DNA of 64,000 bases, from assembly GCF_025564085.1 (NCBI RefSeq), contig NZ_JAMGZJ010000074.1:62001-126000 (forward strand). Reading direction: 5' to 3'. A program made the translations under genes and the position numbers. Under the pieces are notes generated by a model. It saw only the letters and a program-made list of their open reading frames with translations, searched no databases and was not told the origin of the DNA. Below are positions 1-10,486 of the stretch, piece after piece; the stretch's first letter is position 1; each line of letters starts with the position of its first letter. Origin of the DNA: Silvania confinis. GTDB lineage: Bacteria > Pseudomonadota > Gammaproteobacteria > Enterobacterales > Enterobacteriaceae.

Positions 1-214
1 TATTCGAGCCGGGCAGCAGGTATACGCCACTGGTGGATTTCACGTTCAGCGCGTTCTGCTGAGTGATTTTTACGGTTTCCTGATTGAGCTTACTCATGGT
101 CGCATTCAGCGAACTCACGCTCTGGTTCATCTGGCGCACTTCACTTTGCTGGGCGCAGGCGCTCAGGCTAAAGAGGCTTCCCACCAGCAGAATACTTAGG
201 TAACGTCTTGTCAT
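1..214 (-). CDS. yajI: YajI-type lipoprotein, N-terminal part
   Basis: Partial gene running off the left edge; only about the first 71 residues are present. The N-terminus is a lipoprotein signal peptide: a basic start (MTRR), a hydrophobic stretch and a lipobox LSAC with the lipidated cysteine at residue 20, so the product should be anchored in the outer membrane facing the periplasm. After the cysteine comes a Gln/Ser/Asn-rich, coiled-coil-like segment. The position immediately before nrdR, in the opposite direction, matches yajI (DUF3251 lipoprotein of unknown function) in E. coli. The identification rests on the context and the lipobox; the domain itself lies outside the window. Confidence 0.75.
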   Translation of the reverse strand, partial: MTRRYLSILLVGSLFSLSACAQQSEVRQMNQSVSSLNATMSKLNQETVKITQQNALNVKSTSGVYLLPGSN

Positions 215-355
215 GGTGATTATTTCCCTGAGATAACGGATTCTGCTAAGGGTAGTCAACGACCCGGGCTGTGGTATAGATCCTTTATCCCAAAAACGCG
301 TCTTCTTTGTTGTCGGCCCAGTTCAGGGTAAAATAGAGTTCAGTTAACCCGATAG

Positions 356-817
<462 letters not shown>

Positions 818-821
818 GCGT

Positions 822-1925
822 ATGCAGGATGAAATGTACATGGCGCGAGCGCTGAAGCTGGCGCAACGCGGACGTTTTACTACCCATCCCAACCCCAATG
901 TCGGCTGCGTCATTGTTAACGATGGCCAGATTGTCGGCGAAGGTTTTCACTACCGCGCCGGTGAGCCGCACGCAGAAGTGCATGCCCTGCGCATGGCTGG
1001 CGACAAGGCCCGAGGCGCAACAGCCTATGTGACGCTGGAACCCTGTAGCCATCACGGTCGCACGCCGCCGTGCTGCGACGCGCTGATCGCCGCCGGAGTC
1101 TCACGCGTCGTGGCCGCGATGCAGGATCCTAATCCGCAGGTGGCCGGGCGCGGTCTGTACCGTCTGCAGCAGGCGGGCATTGAGGTCAGCCACGGGCTGA
1201 TGATGAGTGAAGCCGAACGCCTCAACCAGGGTTTCCTCAAGCGGATGCGGACCGGTTTCCCCTATATTCAGCTGAAAATGGGCGCATCGCTTGATGGCCG
1301 CACGGCGATGGCCAGCGGCGAAAGTCAGTGGATCACCTCCCCGCAGGCAAGGCGCGATGTGCAACGTCTGCGTGCGCAAAGTCATGCTATTCTCACCAGC
1401 CATGCCACCGTGCTGGCAGACGATCCTGCCCTGACCGTGCGCTGGGATGAGCTGAATAACGACACTCAGGCGCTTTACCCGCAGGAGGATGTACGTCAGC
1501 CGCTGCGGATTGTGGTAGACCGTGAGAACCGCGTGACCCCTGCGCACCGGATCGTGCAGCAGCCGGGCGAGACCTGGTTTGCTCGCACCCAGCAAGACGA
1601 TCGTAGCTGGCCGGAAGGGGTACGCAGCATTATGGTGCCGGAGCACAACGGGCACCTGGATTTAGTGGTGCTGATGATGCTGCTGGGCAAACAGCAGGTC
1701 AACAGTATCTGGGTCGAAGCGGGCCCGACGCTGGCGGGCGCGTTGTTACAGGCCGGGCTGGTGGATGAGCTGGTTGTCTATCTGGCGCCTAAACTGTTAG
1801 GCAGCGACGCCCGTGGCTTGTGCACTCTGCCAGGGCTGGAAAAACTGGCGGATGCCCCGGCATTTCACTTTAGCGAGGTACGTTCGGTTGGACCGGATCT
1901 GTGCCTGCATTTGACTAACGCGTAA
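822..1925 (+). CDS. ribD: Bifunctional riboflavin deaminase/reductase RibD
   Basis: 367-residue enzyme that deaminates the GTP-derived pyrimidine and then reduces its ribose side chain, the second and third steps of riboflavin synthesis. The N-terminal cytidine-deaminase fold has the zinc-binding set His50-Ala-Glu52, Cys75 and Cys84 (LEPCSHHGRTPPC). The C-terminal half from about residue 145 is the DHFR-like reductase. An in-frame upstream start at 732 would add 30 residues inside nrdR; I chose the ATG at 822 because it gives the family N-terminus (MQDE-YMARAL) and length. It follows nrdR by 4 bases and leads into ribH and nusB. Confidence 0.97.
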   Translation: MQDEMYMARALKLAQRGRFTTHPNPNVGCVIVNDGQIVGEGFHYRAGEPHAEVHALRMAGDKARGATAYVTLEPCSHHGRTPPCCDALIAAGVSRVVAAMQDPNPQVAGRGLYRLQQAGIEVSHGLMMSEAERLNQGFLKRMRTGFPYIQLKMGASLDGRTAMASGESQWITSPQARRDVQRLRAQSHAILTSHATVLADDPALTVRWDELNNDTQALYPQEDVRQPLRIVVDRENRVTPAHRIVQQPGETWFARTQQDDRSWPEGVRSIMVPEHNGHLDLVVLMMLLGKQQVNSIWVEAGPTLAGALLQAGLVDELVVYLAPKLLGSDARGLCTLPGLEKLADAPAFHFSEVRSVGPDLCLHLTNA

Positions 1926-2012
1926 CGGCTTTTTAAATTCGGAAGCGGTGCGCTAAGTATTATGATAAAATCCGCCCCCCTGCGGGGCCAAATGAACCCG
2001 TAAAGGAAGAGT

Positions 2013-2483
2013 ATGAACATTATTGAAGCTGCTGTTGCTACCCCAGACGCTCGCGTCGCCATCACCATTGCGCGTTTCAACAACTTCATCAACGACAGCC
2101 TGCTGGATGGTGCGATTGACGCCCTGAAACGTATCGGCCAGGTGAAAGACGAAAACATTACCGTTGTCTGGGTTCCAGGTGCTTACGAACTGCCACTGGC
2201 AGCGGGTGCACTGGCGAAAACCGGCAAATACGATGCGGTGATCGCGCTGGGTACCGTTATTCGTGGCGGCACGGCACACTTTGAATATGTTGCTGGTGGT
2301 GCAAGCAACGGTCTGTTGCACGTCGCGCAGGATGCTGAAATTCCTGTCGCTTTTGGCGTACTCACCACTGAAAGTATTGAACAAGCTATCGAACGCGCTG
2401 GCACTAAAGCCGGTAACAAAGGTGCAGAAGCTGCACTGACCGCGCTTGAAATGATCAATGTATTGAAAGCCATCAAGGCCTGA
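2013..2483 (+). CDS. ribH: 6,7-dimethyl-8-ribityllumazine synthase
   Basis: 156-residue lumazine synthase (called ribE in E. coli), which condenses the RibD-derived pyrimidine with the butanone phosphate to make the direct precursor of riboflavin and assembles as a 60-mer shell. Diagnostic segments are RFN near residue 21, the loop VPGAYELP at about 54-61 and [13 protein letters not shown] with the catalytic His89. A clear ribosome binding site (AAGGAAGAG) precedes the ATG. The 87-base gap after ribD holds no FMN riboswitch that I can recognise; nusB follows after 21 bases. Confidence 0.97.
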   Translation: MNIIEAAVATPDARVAITIARFNNFINDSLLDGAIDALKRIGQVKDENITVVWVPGAYELPLAAGALAKTGKYDAVIALGTVIRGGTAHFEYVAGGASNGLLHVAQDAEIPVAFGVLTTESIEQAIERAGTKAGNKGAEAALTALEMINVLKAIKA

Positions 2484-2504
2484 TTTTTTTGTAAGGGGAA
2501 TTCC

Positions 2505-2924
2505 GTGAAACCTGCTGCTCGTCGCCGCGCCCGTGAATGTGCCGTTCAGGCACTTTACTCCTGGCAGTTGTCCCAGAACGACATCTCTGATGTTGAATAC
2601 CAGTTCCTGGCGGAACAAGACGTCAAAGACGTTGACGTCGTGTACTTCCGTGAACTGCTGTCGGGAGTGGCGACTAATAGCGCGTATCTCGACGGTCTGA
2701 TGAAGCCGTACCTGTCCCGTCTGCTCGAAGAGTTGGGTCAGGTTGAAAAAGCGGTGCTGCGCATTGCACTGTTTGAGCTGTCTAAGCGTGACGATGTGCC
2801 GTACAAAGTGGCCATCAACGAAGCTATCGAACTGGCGAAAACCTTCGGTGCGGAAGACAGCCACAAATTTGTTAACGGCGTACTGGACAAGGCTGCACCC
2901 GCAATCCGTCCCCGCAAAAAGTGA
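2505..2924 (+). CDS. nusB: Transcription antitermination factor NusB
   Basis: 139-residue all-helical NusB, which with NusE (S10) binds boxA RNA in ribosomal RNA operons and allows antitermination. It has the basic N-terminus ([10 protein letters not shown]) that contacts boxA and the conserved ...AILRIAL-type core ([13 protein letters not shown]). Translation starts at a GTG preceded by GTAAGGGGAA, as in the family. It is the last gene before a strong hairpin at 2931-2980. Length and sequence match the enterobacterial norm. Confidence 0.97.
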   Translation: MKPAARRRARECAVQALYSWQLSQNDISDVEYQFLAEQDVKDVDVVYFRELLSGVATNSAYLDGLMKPYLSRLLEELGQVEKAVLRIALFELSKRDDVPYKVAINEAIELAKTFGAEDSHKFVNGVLDKAAPAIRPRKK

Positions 2925-2930
2925 TCCCTA

Positions 2931-2980
2931 AGCCGGAGTGCTGCATTACCCTGTGGGGTGGTGCAGGCTCCGGTTTTTTT
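2931..2980 (+). terminator. Hairpin terminator between nusB and thiL
   Basis: CCGGAG at 2933-2938 pairs with CTCCGG at 2968-2973, with an inner TGCA/TGCA pairing, followed directly by a run of seven T. It is a Rho-independent terminator or attenuator after nusB; thiL starts only 25 bases later, so partial readthrough into thiL is likely. Confidence 0.75.
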
Positions 2981-3004
2981 ATTTTCTTTGCTGAGGCATA
3001 ACGT

Positions 3005-3976
3005 ATGGCATGTGGCGAATTTTCCCTGATTGCCCGTTATTTTGACCGAGTCAGAAGCGCGCGTCTCGATGTGGAAACCGGCATCGGCGACGACTGTGCT
3101 CTTCTTAATATCCCCGAAAAACAGACGCTGGCCATCAGCACCGACACCTTAGTCTGTGGTCGTCATTTCCTGGCAGATATCGATCCAGCCGATCTGGCGT
3201 ATAAAGCGCTGGCGGTGAACGTCAGCGATCTGGCGGCGATGGGGGCCGATCCGGCGTGGTTAACACTGGCATTGACCCTGCCGGACGTTGACGAAAGCTG
3301 GCTGGCTGCCTTCAGCGACGCGCTGTTTGAACAACTCAACTATTACGATATGCAGCTGATCGGTGGCGATACCACCGCCGGACCGCTGTCGATGACGCTG
3401 GCGATCCATGGCTATGTGCCCGTGGGTCGCGCCCTGAAACGCTCTGGTGCCAAACCGGGGGACTGGATCTATGTGACCGGTACACCGGGCGATAGCGCGG
3501 CGGGGCTGGCCATATTGCAGAAGCATTTAGCCGTGCCGGATGCAGATGACGCGACATACTTTGTACAACGCCATTTACGCCCGACCCCACGCATTCTGCA
3601 CGGCCAGGCGCTGCGCGATCGTGCCAGTTCAGCGATCGATCTCTCGGATGGCCTGATCTCTGATCTGGGACATATTCTGAAGGCCAGCGGCGTAGGCGCA
3701 CGGGTGGATCTGGATCTTTTCCCGCTGTCTGACGCTATGCGCAGGAATGTTGAGCCTGAGCAGGCCTTGCGCTGGGCGCTGTCCGGCGGCGAAGACTATG
3801 AGCTGTGCTTTACCGTGCCTGAGCTCAATCGCGGTACGCTGGATGTGGCCTTAGCCAATCTGGGCGCGCGATTCACCTGTATCGGGCAGATCCTGCCAGA
3901 AAGTGAAGGGATGCAGTTTGTGCAAAACGCGGTGCCGGTCACGCTCGACTGGAAAGGGTACGATCACTTCGCGTGA
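3005..3976 (+). CDS. thiL: Thiamine-monophosphate kinase ThiL
   Basis: 323-residue kinase that phosphorylates thiamine monophosphate to the active cofactor thiamine diphosphate. AIR-synthase-type fold with the metal/nucleotide-binding acidic motifs GIGDD (Asp29, Asp30), [17 protein letters not shown] (Asp75) and GGDTTAGP (Asp122). In E. coli thiL is followed by an overlapping pgpA; here the frame closes after ...GYDHFA, a couple of residues short of the E. coli form as I remember it, and pgpA is missing. A REP pair with a T-run follows at once and probably ends transcription. Confidence 0.96.
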   Translation: MACGEFSLIARYFDRVRSARLDVETGIGDDCALLNIPEKQTLAISTDTLVCGRHFLADIDPADLAYKALAVNVSDLAAMGADPAWLTLALTLPDVDESWLAAFSDALFEQLNYYDMQLIGGDTTAGPLSMTLAIHGYVPVGRALKRSGAKPGDWIYVTGTPGDSAAGLAILQKHLAVPDADDATYFVQRHLRPTPRILHGQALRDRASSAIDLSDGLISDLGHILKASGVGARVDLDLFPLSDAMRRNVEPEQALRWALSGGEDYELCFTVPELNRGTLDVALANLGARFTCIGQILPESEGMQFVQNAVPVTLDWKGYDHFA

Positions 3977-3996
3977 TGTTGCTGTGTGCGGTTTGT

Positions 3997-4079
3997 GCCG
4001 GGGGCGCTGCGCTTGCCCGGCCTACAATATCTACGGTTTTGAAGGCCGGGTAAGGCGATGCCGCTACCCGGCTTTTTTA
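3997..4079. repeat. REP/BIME pair where pgpA is expected
   Basis: Two REP-like palindromes in opposite orientation. 3997-4021 begins GCCGGG and ends CCCGGC; 4045-4072 is GCCGGGTAAGGCG...CTACCCGGC followed by seven T. They sit between the convergent thiL and yajO genes. The second unit with its T-run can serve as a thiL terminator. No coding capacity remains in 3977-4079. Confidence 0.8.
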
Positions 4080-5054
4080 TTACTTAAATCCGACCACCGG
4101 ATGTTCCCGGTACGGCGTTTCCAGCTCGGCAATCTGCTCTGGGGTCAGCGTTAAATCGACCGCCCCCAATAAATCGTCCAGCTGCTCTTCGCGCGACGCG
4201 CCGATGATCGGGGCGGCAACCCCGCGTTTGCTCAGCACCCACGCCAGCGCGACCTGCGCGCGCGTCACGCCCAGTTCATCGGCAATGCCGGTCAAGCGCT
4301 CGGCAATTTGCGCATTGTTGGCTTCGGTTTCGTCATACAGCGTTTTACCAAATTCGTCGGATACCGAACGGGCGGTGGTTTCACCCCACGGGCGGGTTAA
4401 ACGCCCGCGTGCCAGCGGACTCCAGGGGATCACCGCCACGCCATGTTGATAGCACAGGGGCAGCATCTCACGCTCTTCTTCGCGATAAATAAGATTGTAG
4501 TGATCCTGCATGGTCGCAAACGGTGCCCAGCCGTTCTCGGCCTGTAGCGCCAGCGCGTCAGCAAATTGCGCAGCATGCATCGATGAGGCACCGATATAGC
4601 GCGCTTTCCCCGCTTTTACCACTTCATTCAGCGCGTCAAGCGTCTCTTCAATCGGGGTGTTGTAATCCCAGCGGTGAATTTGCAGCAGATCGACATACTC
4701 CATGTTCAGACGTCGTAAACTGTCGTCGATTGAGCGCAGGATCTGTGCCCGGGAGAGCCCTTCCGCCAGGTCGCCCACCTGGTGATAGACTTTAGTGGCG
4801 ACCACGACCTCATCCCGGCGGGCGAAATCGCGCAGCGCCCGCCCCACGATCTCTTCGCTGCTGCCGTCGGAATAGCTGTTAGCGGTATCAAAGAAGTTAA
4901 TTCCGCCCTCGAGGGCGTGCTTGATAATCAGGCGACTGCTCTCTTCAGGTAAGGTCCAGGCGTGCTTTCCCCGGTCCGGTTCGCCAAAGGTCATACACCC
5001 CAGACATAATCGGGAAACCTTAAGATTTGTTTTTCCTAATGTATTGTATTGCAT
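4080..5054 (-). CDS. yajO: Aldo-keto reductase YajO
   Basis: 324-residue NADPH-dependent aldo-keto reductase with the family tetrad visible as Asp56 (FFDTANSY), Tyr61, Lys88 (VATKVYHQ) and His127 (LLQIHRWD), and a C-terminal nucleotide-binding segment (PIIGASREEQL). In E. coli YajO has been linked to 1-deoxyxylulose-5-phosphate/thiamine metabolism; its position immediately downstream of dxs on the same strand fits, but the true substrate cannot be read from sequence. The gap to dxs is 66 bases. Normal length. Confidence 0.94.
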   Translation of the reverse strand: MQYNTLGKTNLKVSRLCLGCMTFGEPDRGKHAWTLPEESSRLIIKHALEGGINFFDTANSYSDGSSEEIVGRALRDFARRDEVVVATKVYHQVGDLAEGLSRAQILRSIDDSLRRLNMEYVDLLQIHRWDYNTPIEETLDALNEVVKAGKARYIGASSMHAAQFADALALQAENGWAPFATMQDHYNLIYREEEREMLPLCYQHGVAVIPWSPLARGRLTRPWGETTARSVSDEFGKTLYDETEANNAQIAERLTGIADELGVTRAQVALAWVLSKRGVAAPIIGASREEQLDDLLGAVDLTLTPEQIAELETPYREHPVVGFK

Positions 5055-5120
5055 GGTTCCACTCCTGCTGATTGCTTAAAACAGTACCGTTAAGCATAGC
5101 AGGAGCGGAAAGGGGAGGGA

Positions 5121-6983
5121 TTATGCCAGCCAGGCGGTAATGCGTGCTTCGATGCCAGCGGCATCCAGCCCAATTTCGGCACGGGCTTCATCCTGCGTGC
5201 CCTGAGGAATAAAGCGGTCCGGCAGGCCGAGATTCAGTACCGGTACAGGTTTGCGGTTGGCCATCAGCACTTCGTTCACGCCGCTGCCTGCGCCGCCCAT
5301 GATGGCGTTCTCTTCGAGGGTGATCAGTGCCTCATGGCGCGTCGCCATCTCCAGAATCAGCGACTCATCCAGCGGTTTGACAAAACGCATATCCACCAGC
5401 GTGGCGTTGAGGGATTCTGCGACTTTTGCCGCTTCCGGCATCAGCGTGCCGAAGTTCAGGATCGCCAGCTTTTCACCCTGACGTTTCACAACGGCTTTGC
5501 CAATCGGCAGTTTTTGCAGCGGTTCCAGCGTCACGCCGACCGCATTACCACGCGGATAACGTACCGCCGTTGGGCCGTCCTGATAGTGATAGCCGGTAAA
5601 TAACATCTGGCGGCATTCGTTTTCGTCACTTGGCGTCATCACCACCATATCCGGGATGCAGCGCAGATAAGAGAGGTCGAATGCGCCCTGATGGGTCTGG
5701 CCGTCGGCACCGACAATGCCTGCCCGGTCAATGGCGAACAGCACCGGTAATTTCTGGATCGCGACATCATGAATAACCTGATCGTAGGCGCGCTGCAGAA
5801 AGGTAGAGTAGATGGCCACCACGGGCTTATAACCGCCAATCGCCAGGCCTGCGGCGAAGGTCACTGCGTGCTGCTCGGCAATGGCCACGTCAAAATATTG
5901 CGTCGGGTACTTTTTCGAGAACTCGACCATCCCGGAGCCTTCGCGCATCGCCGGGGTCACGGCCATTAGCTTGTTGTCTTTGGCCGCCGTTTCACACAGC
6001 CAGTCGCCGAAGATTTTAGAATAGCTTGGCATACCGCCGCTGCTTTTTGGCAGACAGCCGCTGGTGGGGTCGAATTTTGGCACCGCGTGAAAGGTGATCG
6101 GATCTTTTTCTGCCGGCTCGTAGCCCCGGCCTTTTTTGGTCATAATATGCAGGAACTGCGGGCCTTTCAGGTCACGCATATTTTTCAGCGTGGTGACCAG
6201 CCCCAGAACGTCGTGACCGTCTACCGGGCCGATGTAGTTAAAGCCCAGCTCCTCGAACAGCGTACCAGGTACGACCATCCCTTTAATATGTTCTTCGGTG
6301 CGTCGCAGCAGCTCTTTGATCGGCGGAACGCCGGAAAAGACTTTTTTTCCGCCTTCGCGCAGGGTCGAGTAAAGCTTGCCGGACAGCAGTTGCGCCAGAT
6401 GGTTATTCAGCGCACCAACATTTTCAGAAATCGACATCTCGTTGTCATTGAGGACCACCAGCATATCCGGTTTGATATCCCCGGCGTGGTTCATGGCCTC
6501 AAACGCCATCCCAGCGGTGATGGCGCCATCGCCAATCACGCTGACGGTGCGGCGCTGTTTGCCCTCTTTCGCTGCTGCGACGGCAATGCCGATCCCGGCA
6601 GAAATAGAGGTAGAGGAGTGACCGACGCTCAGCACGTCGTACTCGCTCTCGCCGCGCCACGGGAACGGATGCAGGCCGCCTTTCTGGCGAATAGTGCCAA
6701 TTTTATCCCGACGACCGGTGAGAATTTTGTGCGGATACGCCTGATGGCCCACGTCCCAGATCAGCTGATCGAACGGGGTATTGTAGACATAGTGCAGCGC
6801 TACGGTAAGCTCCACCGTGCCAAGCCCGGAGGCGAAATGGCCGCTGGAACGGCTTACGCTGTCGAGCAGATAGCGACGCAGCTCGTCGCAAAGCTTCGGC
6901 AGGCTCTCTTTCGGCAACAGACGTAACTCCTGGCTGGAGTCAACCAACGCCAGCGTCGGGTATTTGGCAATATCAAAACTCAT
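5121..6983 (-). CDS. dxs: 1-deoxy-D-xylulose-5-phosphate synthase
   Basis: 620-residue thiamine-diphosphate enzyme that joins pyruvate and glyceraldehyde-3-phosphate, the first step of the MEP isoprenoid pathway, also feeding thiamine and pyridoxal synthesis. The ThDP/Mg motif is GDGAITAG from residue 151 followed by LNDNEMSIS; His49 and His80 lie in the active site, and the C-terminal transketolase part carries [10 protein letters not shown] chose the ATG at 6983 (MSFDIAKY) over a TTG one codon upstream because it matches the family. It lies 24 bases after ispA in the order xseB-ispA-dxs-yajO. Confidence 0.97.
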   Translation of the reverse strand: MSFDIAKYPTLALVDSSQELRLLPKESLPKLCDELRRYLLDSVSRSSGHFASGLGTVELTVALHYVYNTPFDQLIWDVGHQAYPHKILTGRRDKIGTIRQKGGLHPFPWRGESEYDVLSVGHSSTSISAGIGIAVAAAKEGKQRRTVSVIGDGAITAGMAFEAMNHAGDIKPDMLVVLNDNEMSISENVGALNNHLAQLLSGKLYSTLREGGKKVFSGVPPIKELLRRTEEHIKGMVVPGTLFEELGFNYIGPVDGHDVLGLVTTLKNMRDLKGPQFLHIMTKKGRGYEPAEKDPITFHAVPKFDPTSGCLPKSSGGMPSYSKIFGDWLCETAAKDNKLMAVTPAMREGSGMVEFSKKYPTQYFDVAIAEQHAVTFAAGLAIGGYKPVVAIYSTFLQRAYDQVIHDVAIQKLPVLFAIDRAGIVGADGQTHQGAFDLSYLRCIPDMVVMTPSDENECRQMLFTGYHYQDGPTAVRYPRGNAVGVTLEPLQKLPIGKAVVKRQGEKLAILNFGTLMPEAAKVAESLNATLVDMRFVKPLDESLILEMATRHEALITLEENAIMGGAGSGVNEVLMANRKPVPVLNLGLPDRFIPQGTQDEARAEIGLDAAGIEARITAWLA

Positions 6984-7007
6984 CAAAGGCTCATCGAGAT
7001 TGTATGT

Positions 7008-7907
7008 TTATTTATCACGCTGGATTATATAGTCCGCTAGCGCTTCCAGTGCCGAGGTGTCCAGTGACTGCGCGGCCAGTTGGTCTAGCGACTGGCGGGC
7101 ATCATTAATCAGGTCCCGGGCTTTTTGTTGGGCTTGCTCAAGGCCCAGTAGGGCGGGATAGGTACTTTTGCCAAGCTGCTGATCGGCACCCTGACGTTTC
7201 CCCAATGTTGCAGTATCGCCCACGACATCCAGAATGTCATCCTGTACCTGGAACGCCAAACCGATACTCTCTGCGTAGCGATCCAGAATCGGCAGGGCCT
7301 GACGCCCGCGTTCACCCGCACTCAGCGCACCCAAACGAACCGCCGCCCGGATTAATGCACCGGTTTTATGGCGATGAATACGCTCAAGCTGTTCCAGATT
7401 AACCTGACGGCCTTCGGCCTCCAGATCCAACGCCTGACCCCCGCACATGCCAGCTACGCCGCTTGCCGTTGCCAGCTCTGACACCATCGCCAGGCGATCT
7501 CTGTCCGCGACCTCAACCATCGGGGCGTCGCTCAGAATCGCAAAGGCCAGCGTCTGCAGGGCATCGCCTGCCAGGATCGCGTTCGCTTCGCCAAACTTAA
7601 TATGACAGGTCGGCTGACCGCGACGCAGGTCGTCATCGTCCATCGCCGGTAAATCATCGTGAATCAGCGAATAGGCGTGAATACATTCGACCGCTGCCGC
7701 CGGGGCATCCAGCGTGTCATCGCTAATCCCAAACATCTTGCCGGTGGCATAAACCAAAAAGGGACGCAGGCGTTTGCCGCCTAACAGTGCGCCATAGTGC
7801 ATGGCCTCAACCAGTGGAGTGTTCTGAAAAGGCTGCGGGTCGATAAACCGGCGCAACGCATCGTTAGCACGCTCAACGCACGCCTGAAGCTGGTTCGGAA
7901 AATCCAT
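7008..7907 (-). CDS. ispA: Farnesyl diphosphate synthase IspA
   Basis: 299-residue prenyltransferase that makes geranyl and then farnesyl diphosphate. The first Asp-rich motif is DDLPAMD at 84-90, inside a run continuing DDD; the second is DDILD at about 224. Basic RLRP near 46-49 binds the diphosphate. The ATG directly follows the xseB stop codon with no gap, which indicates translational coupling. Normal length and start. Confidence 0.97.
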   Translation of the reverse strand: MDFPNQLQACVERANDALRRFIDPQPFQNTPLVEAMHYGALLGGKRLRPFLVYATGKMFGISDDTLDAPAAAVECIHAYSLIHDDLPAMDDDDLRRGQPTCHIKFGEANAILAGDALQTLAFAILSDAPMVEVADRDRLAMVSELATASGVAGMCGGQALDLEAEGRQVNLEQLERIHRHKTGALIRAAVRLGALSAGERGRQALPILDRYAESIGLAFQVQDDILDVVGDTATLGKRQGADQQLGKSTYPALLGLEQAQQKARDLINDARQSLDQLAAQSLDTSALEALADYIIQRDK

Positions 7908-8150
7908 TTACTCGGCGTCCGGCGTGAAGGGGGTCGTAGTGGCATCTTCGTTATCAGAGAGCAGGATCTGCACGCGCTGTTCTGCCTGCTGCAGCTTAAC
8001 CTGACCCTGACGGGCCAGCTGCACACCGCGTTCGAACTCATTAAGCGCCTCTTCTAACGGCAGCTCGCCGCTTTCCAGACGGGTAACGATTTGCTCAAGT
8101 TCACTCAGCGCAGTTTCGAAACTGGCAGGTGCATCGTTTTTCTTCGGCAT
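7908..8150 (-). CDS. xseB: Exonuclease VII small subunit XseB
   Basis: 80-residue helical small subunit of exonuclease VII, which degrades single-stranded DNA together with XseA. The start at 8150 gives the family N-terminus (MPKKN-APASFE) and the core [15 protein letters not shown] and [13 protein letters not shown] longer open frame to 8312 would run through the xseB/thiI promoter region and is rejected. It is the first gene of xseB-ispA-dxs(-yajO), divergent from thiI. Confidence 0.95.
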   Translation of the reverse strand: MPKKNDAPASFETALSELEQIVTRLESGELPLEEALNEFERGVQLARQGQVKLQQAEQRVQILLSDNEDATTTPFTPDAE

Positions 8151-8348
8151 AGTGAATTTTTGACTCTCAGTTTTATATCCCTGACATGGTATCGGACTCA
8201 GGGTAATTATCAAATAACGCGCAATGTGCACAGGCGCTTCGCGATGGTGGTATACTTGCGGGCCTGGATGCAGCCTGGTGGATATGCAGGCTGCTGTACT
8301 TTCTTCCATCACAAGCCGTTACCGGCTTGCCAACGAAATATTGCCGCC

Positions 8349-9797
8349 ATGAAGTTTATCATTAAATTGTTCCCGGAAATCACTATCAAAAGCCAATCTG
8401 TGCGTTTGCGCTTTATTAAAATATTGACCGGTAACATTCGTAACGTCTTAAAAGAATACGAAGAAACGCTCGCCATTGTGCGCCATTGGGATCACATCGA
8501 AGTTCGCGCCAAAGATGAAAGCCAGCGTCTGGACATCCGCGATGCGCTGACGCGAATTCCTGGGATCCACCACATTCTGGATGTCGAAGATGTGCCGTTC
8601 ACCTCGCTTCACGATATTTTTGAAAAAGTGCTGGTGCAGTTTCGCCCTGAAGTTGAAGGAAAATCCTTCTGCGTGCGCGTGAAGCGTCGCGGAAAGCATG
8701 AATTCACCTCAATCGAAGCCGAACGCTACATTGGCGGCGGTCTGAATCAGCACATTGAGTCTGCACGCGTGAAACTGACGCGTCCGGATGTGACGGTGAA
8801 TCTCGAAATCGAAAACGATCGCCTGCTGCTGGTTAATGGGCGCTATGAAGGCATCGGTGGTTATCCGATCGGGACGCAGGAAGACGTGCTGTCACTGATC
8901 TCCGGTGGTTTCGACTCTGGCGTGTCCAGCTATATGCTTATGCGTCGTGGCTGTCGCGTGCATTACTGCTTCTTTAACCTGGGCGGTGCCGCACATGAAA
9001 TCGGCGTTCGTCAGGTGGCCCATTACCTGTGGAAACGTTTTGGTAGCTCCCACCGCGTGCGTTTTGTCGCTATTAACTTCGAACCTGTGGTTGGCGAAAT
9101 CCTCGAAAAAGTGGAAGACGGCCAGATGGGCGTGGTGCTGAAGCGCATGATGGTTCGTGCCGCCTCTCAGGTGGCTGAGCGCTACGGCGTGCAGGCACTG
9201 GTGACCGGTGAAGCGCTGGGTCAAGTTTCCAGCCAGACGCTGACCAACCTGCGCCTTATCGATAACGTGTCTGATACGCTGATCCTGCGTCCGCTGATCT
9301 CCCACGATAAAGAGCACATCATCGATCTTGCGCGCGAAATCGGTACTGCCGATTTTGCCCGTACGATGCCGGAATATTGCGGTGTGATTTCGAAAAGCCC
9401 AACCGTCAAAGCGGTGAAGGGTAAGATTGAAGCCGAAGAGCAGAATTTCGATTTCGGCATCCTCGATAAAGTGGTCGCTGAGGCGTCCAATATCGATATC
9501 CGCGAAATCGCGCAGCAGACCCAGCAGGACGTGGTGGAAGTAGAAACCGTAACCGGTTTTGGCCCGGACGATGTGCTGCTGGATATCCGTTCGGGTGATG
9601 AGCAGGACGCGAATCCGTTTACGCCGGAAGGGGTTGAAGTGGCTTCGCTGCCGTTCTACAAGCTGAGCACTAAGTTTGGCGATCTGGATAAGAATAAAAC
9701 TTATCTGCTGTGGTGTGAGCGCGGTGTGATGAGCCGTCTGCAGGCGCTCTATCTGCGTGAGCAGGGCTTTACCAATGTGAAGGTATATCGCCCGTAG
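8349..9797 (+). CDS. thiI: tRNA 4-thiouridine synthase / sulfurtransferase ThiI
   Basis: 482-residue enzyme that thiolates U8 of tRNA and supplies sulfur for the thiamine thiazole. Domain order: N-terminal ferredoxin-like domain, THUMP (about 60-165), PP-loop pyrophosphatase with [10 protein letters not shown], and C-terminal rhodanese-like domain with the persulfide-bearing Cys456 ([11 protein letters not shown]). A longer frame opens at 8091, antisense to xseB; the ATG at 8349 gives the family start [11 protein letters not shown]. Divergent from xseB across 198 bases that must hold both promoters. Confidence 0.97.
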   Translation: MKFIIKLFPEITIKSQSVRLRFIKILTGNIRNVLKEYEETLAIVRHWDHIEVRAKDESQRLDIRDALTRIPGIHHILDVEDVPFTSLHDIFEKVLVQFRPEVEGKSFCVRVKRRGKHEFTSIEAERYIGGGLNQHIESARVKLTRPDVTVNLEIENDRLLLVNGRYEGIGGYPIGTQEDVLSLISGGFDSGVSSYMLMRRGCRVHYCFFNLGGAAHEIGVRQVAHYLWKRFGSSHRVRFVAINFEPVVGEILEKVEDGQMGVVLKRMMVRAASQVAERYGVQALVTGEALGQVSSQTLTNLRLIDNVSDTLILRPLISHDKEHIIDLAREIGTADFARTMPEYCGVISKSPTVKAVKGKIEAEEQNFDFGILDKVVAEASNIDIREIAQQTQQDVVEVETVTGFGPDDVLLDIRSGDEQDANPFTPEGVEVASLPFYKLSTKFGDLDKNKTYLLWCERGVMSRLQALYLREQGFTNVKVYRP

Positions 9798-9804
9798 CCT
9801 TAAC

Positions 9805-9887
9805 GCCCGGTGGCGCTGTGCTAACCGGGCGAACGATTTCATGCATTTTGTCGGTCGGGTAAGGCGTAGCCGTCACCCGACTTTTTT
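9805..9887. repeat. REP pair between thiI and yajL
   Basis: 9805-9830 is a palindrome GCCCGGT...ACCGGGC; 9854-9881 is GTCGGGTAAGGCG...CACCCGAC followed by six T. Inverted pair of REP-like units between convergent genes; the second also looks like the thiI terminator. Confidence 0.78.
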
Positions 9888-9892
9888 ATGCA

Positions 9893-10486
9893 TTACGCCT
9901 CGTAATAGTTATAAATCCCCGCCGCCATCACCAGCGATGATGCGACTTCGTAAGCTTTTTCGCGACCGACCAGCAGTTCGATTATCTTCAATGCAAAATC
10001 AATCGACGTACCTGGACCCTGGCTGGTGAGCAGATTCACACGCGGATCCCAGACCATGCGCTTATCTACCCACTGATCCTCGGGGATACGATCCTTCAGC
10101 GCCGGGAAGCCGGTCATGTTCCCTATCGGGAAGAGGTTATGCGGTACAAGGACCGTGGCTGCAGCGGCGCAAATCGCAGCGACAATTTTGCCGGAAAGGT
10201 GGAACTGCCGGACGGTTTCGACCAGCAGGGGGCTGTCGCGAAAGCACTCCGCACCCTGCAGGCCACCGGGCAGGACGATGATATCGTAATCGCCGTCAGC
10301 GACCTCAACCAGTGGTGCATCGGCCACGACTTTCACGCCACGTGAGCAGGTGATAATCAGATTTCCATCGCTGGCGACGCTTGCAGTGGTCACGCTAATC
10401 CCGGCACGAACCAGCAGATCGATAGTGGTAACCGCTTCGGTCTCTTCGCTACCAGGGGCGAGACATACCAGGGCTGACGCGCTCAT
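9893..10486 (-). CDS. yajL: DJ-1/PfpI family protein YajL
   Basis: 197-residue YajL, the bacterial DJ-1 homologue, reported as an oxidative-stress chaperone and covalent protein/nucleotide deglycase (the deglycase role is disputed). The reactive cysteine is Cys106 (AAICAAA) with the acidic partner near Glu15 (PGSEETE). The start at 10486 (MSASALVC) is chosen over a frame opening at 10528 because it matches the family. It overlaps the end of panE by 38 bases, so both are read as one unit. Confidence 0.95.
   Translation of the reverse strand: MSASALVCLAPGSEETEAVTTIDLLVRAGISVTTASVASDGNLIITCSRGVKVVADAPLVEVADGDYDIIVLPGGLQGAECFRDSPLLVETVRQFHLSGKIVAAICAAAATVLVPHNLFPIGNMTGFPALKDRIPEDQWVDKRMVWDPRVNLLTSQGPGTSIDFALKIIELLVGREKAYEVASSLVMAAGIYNYYEA

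Noticed and set aside
1926-2012. FMN riboswitch upstream of ribH
   Set aside because: The gap is too short and lacks the RFN-element architecture; only a small GC-rich palindrome is present.
6087-6926. 279-codon frame antisense to dxs
   Set aside because: Shadow of dxs; no recognisable domain and a conserved gene on the other strand.
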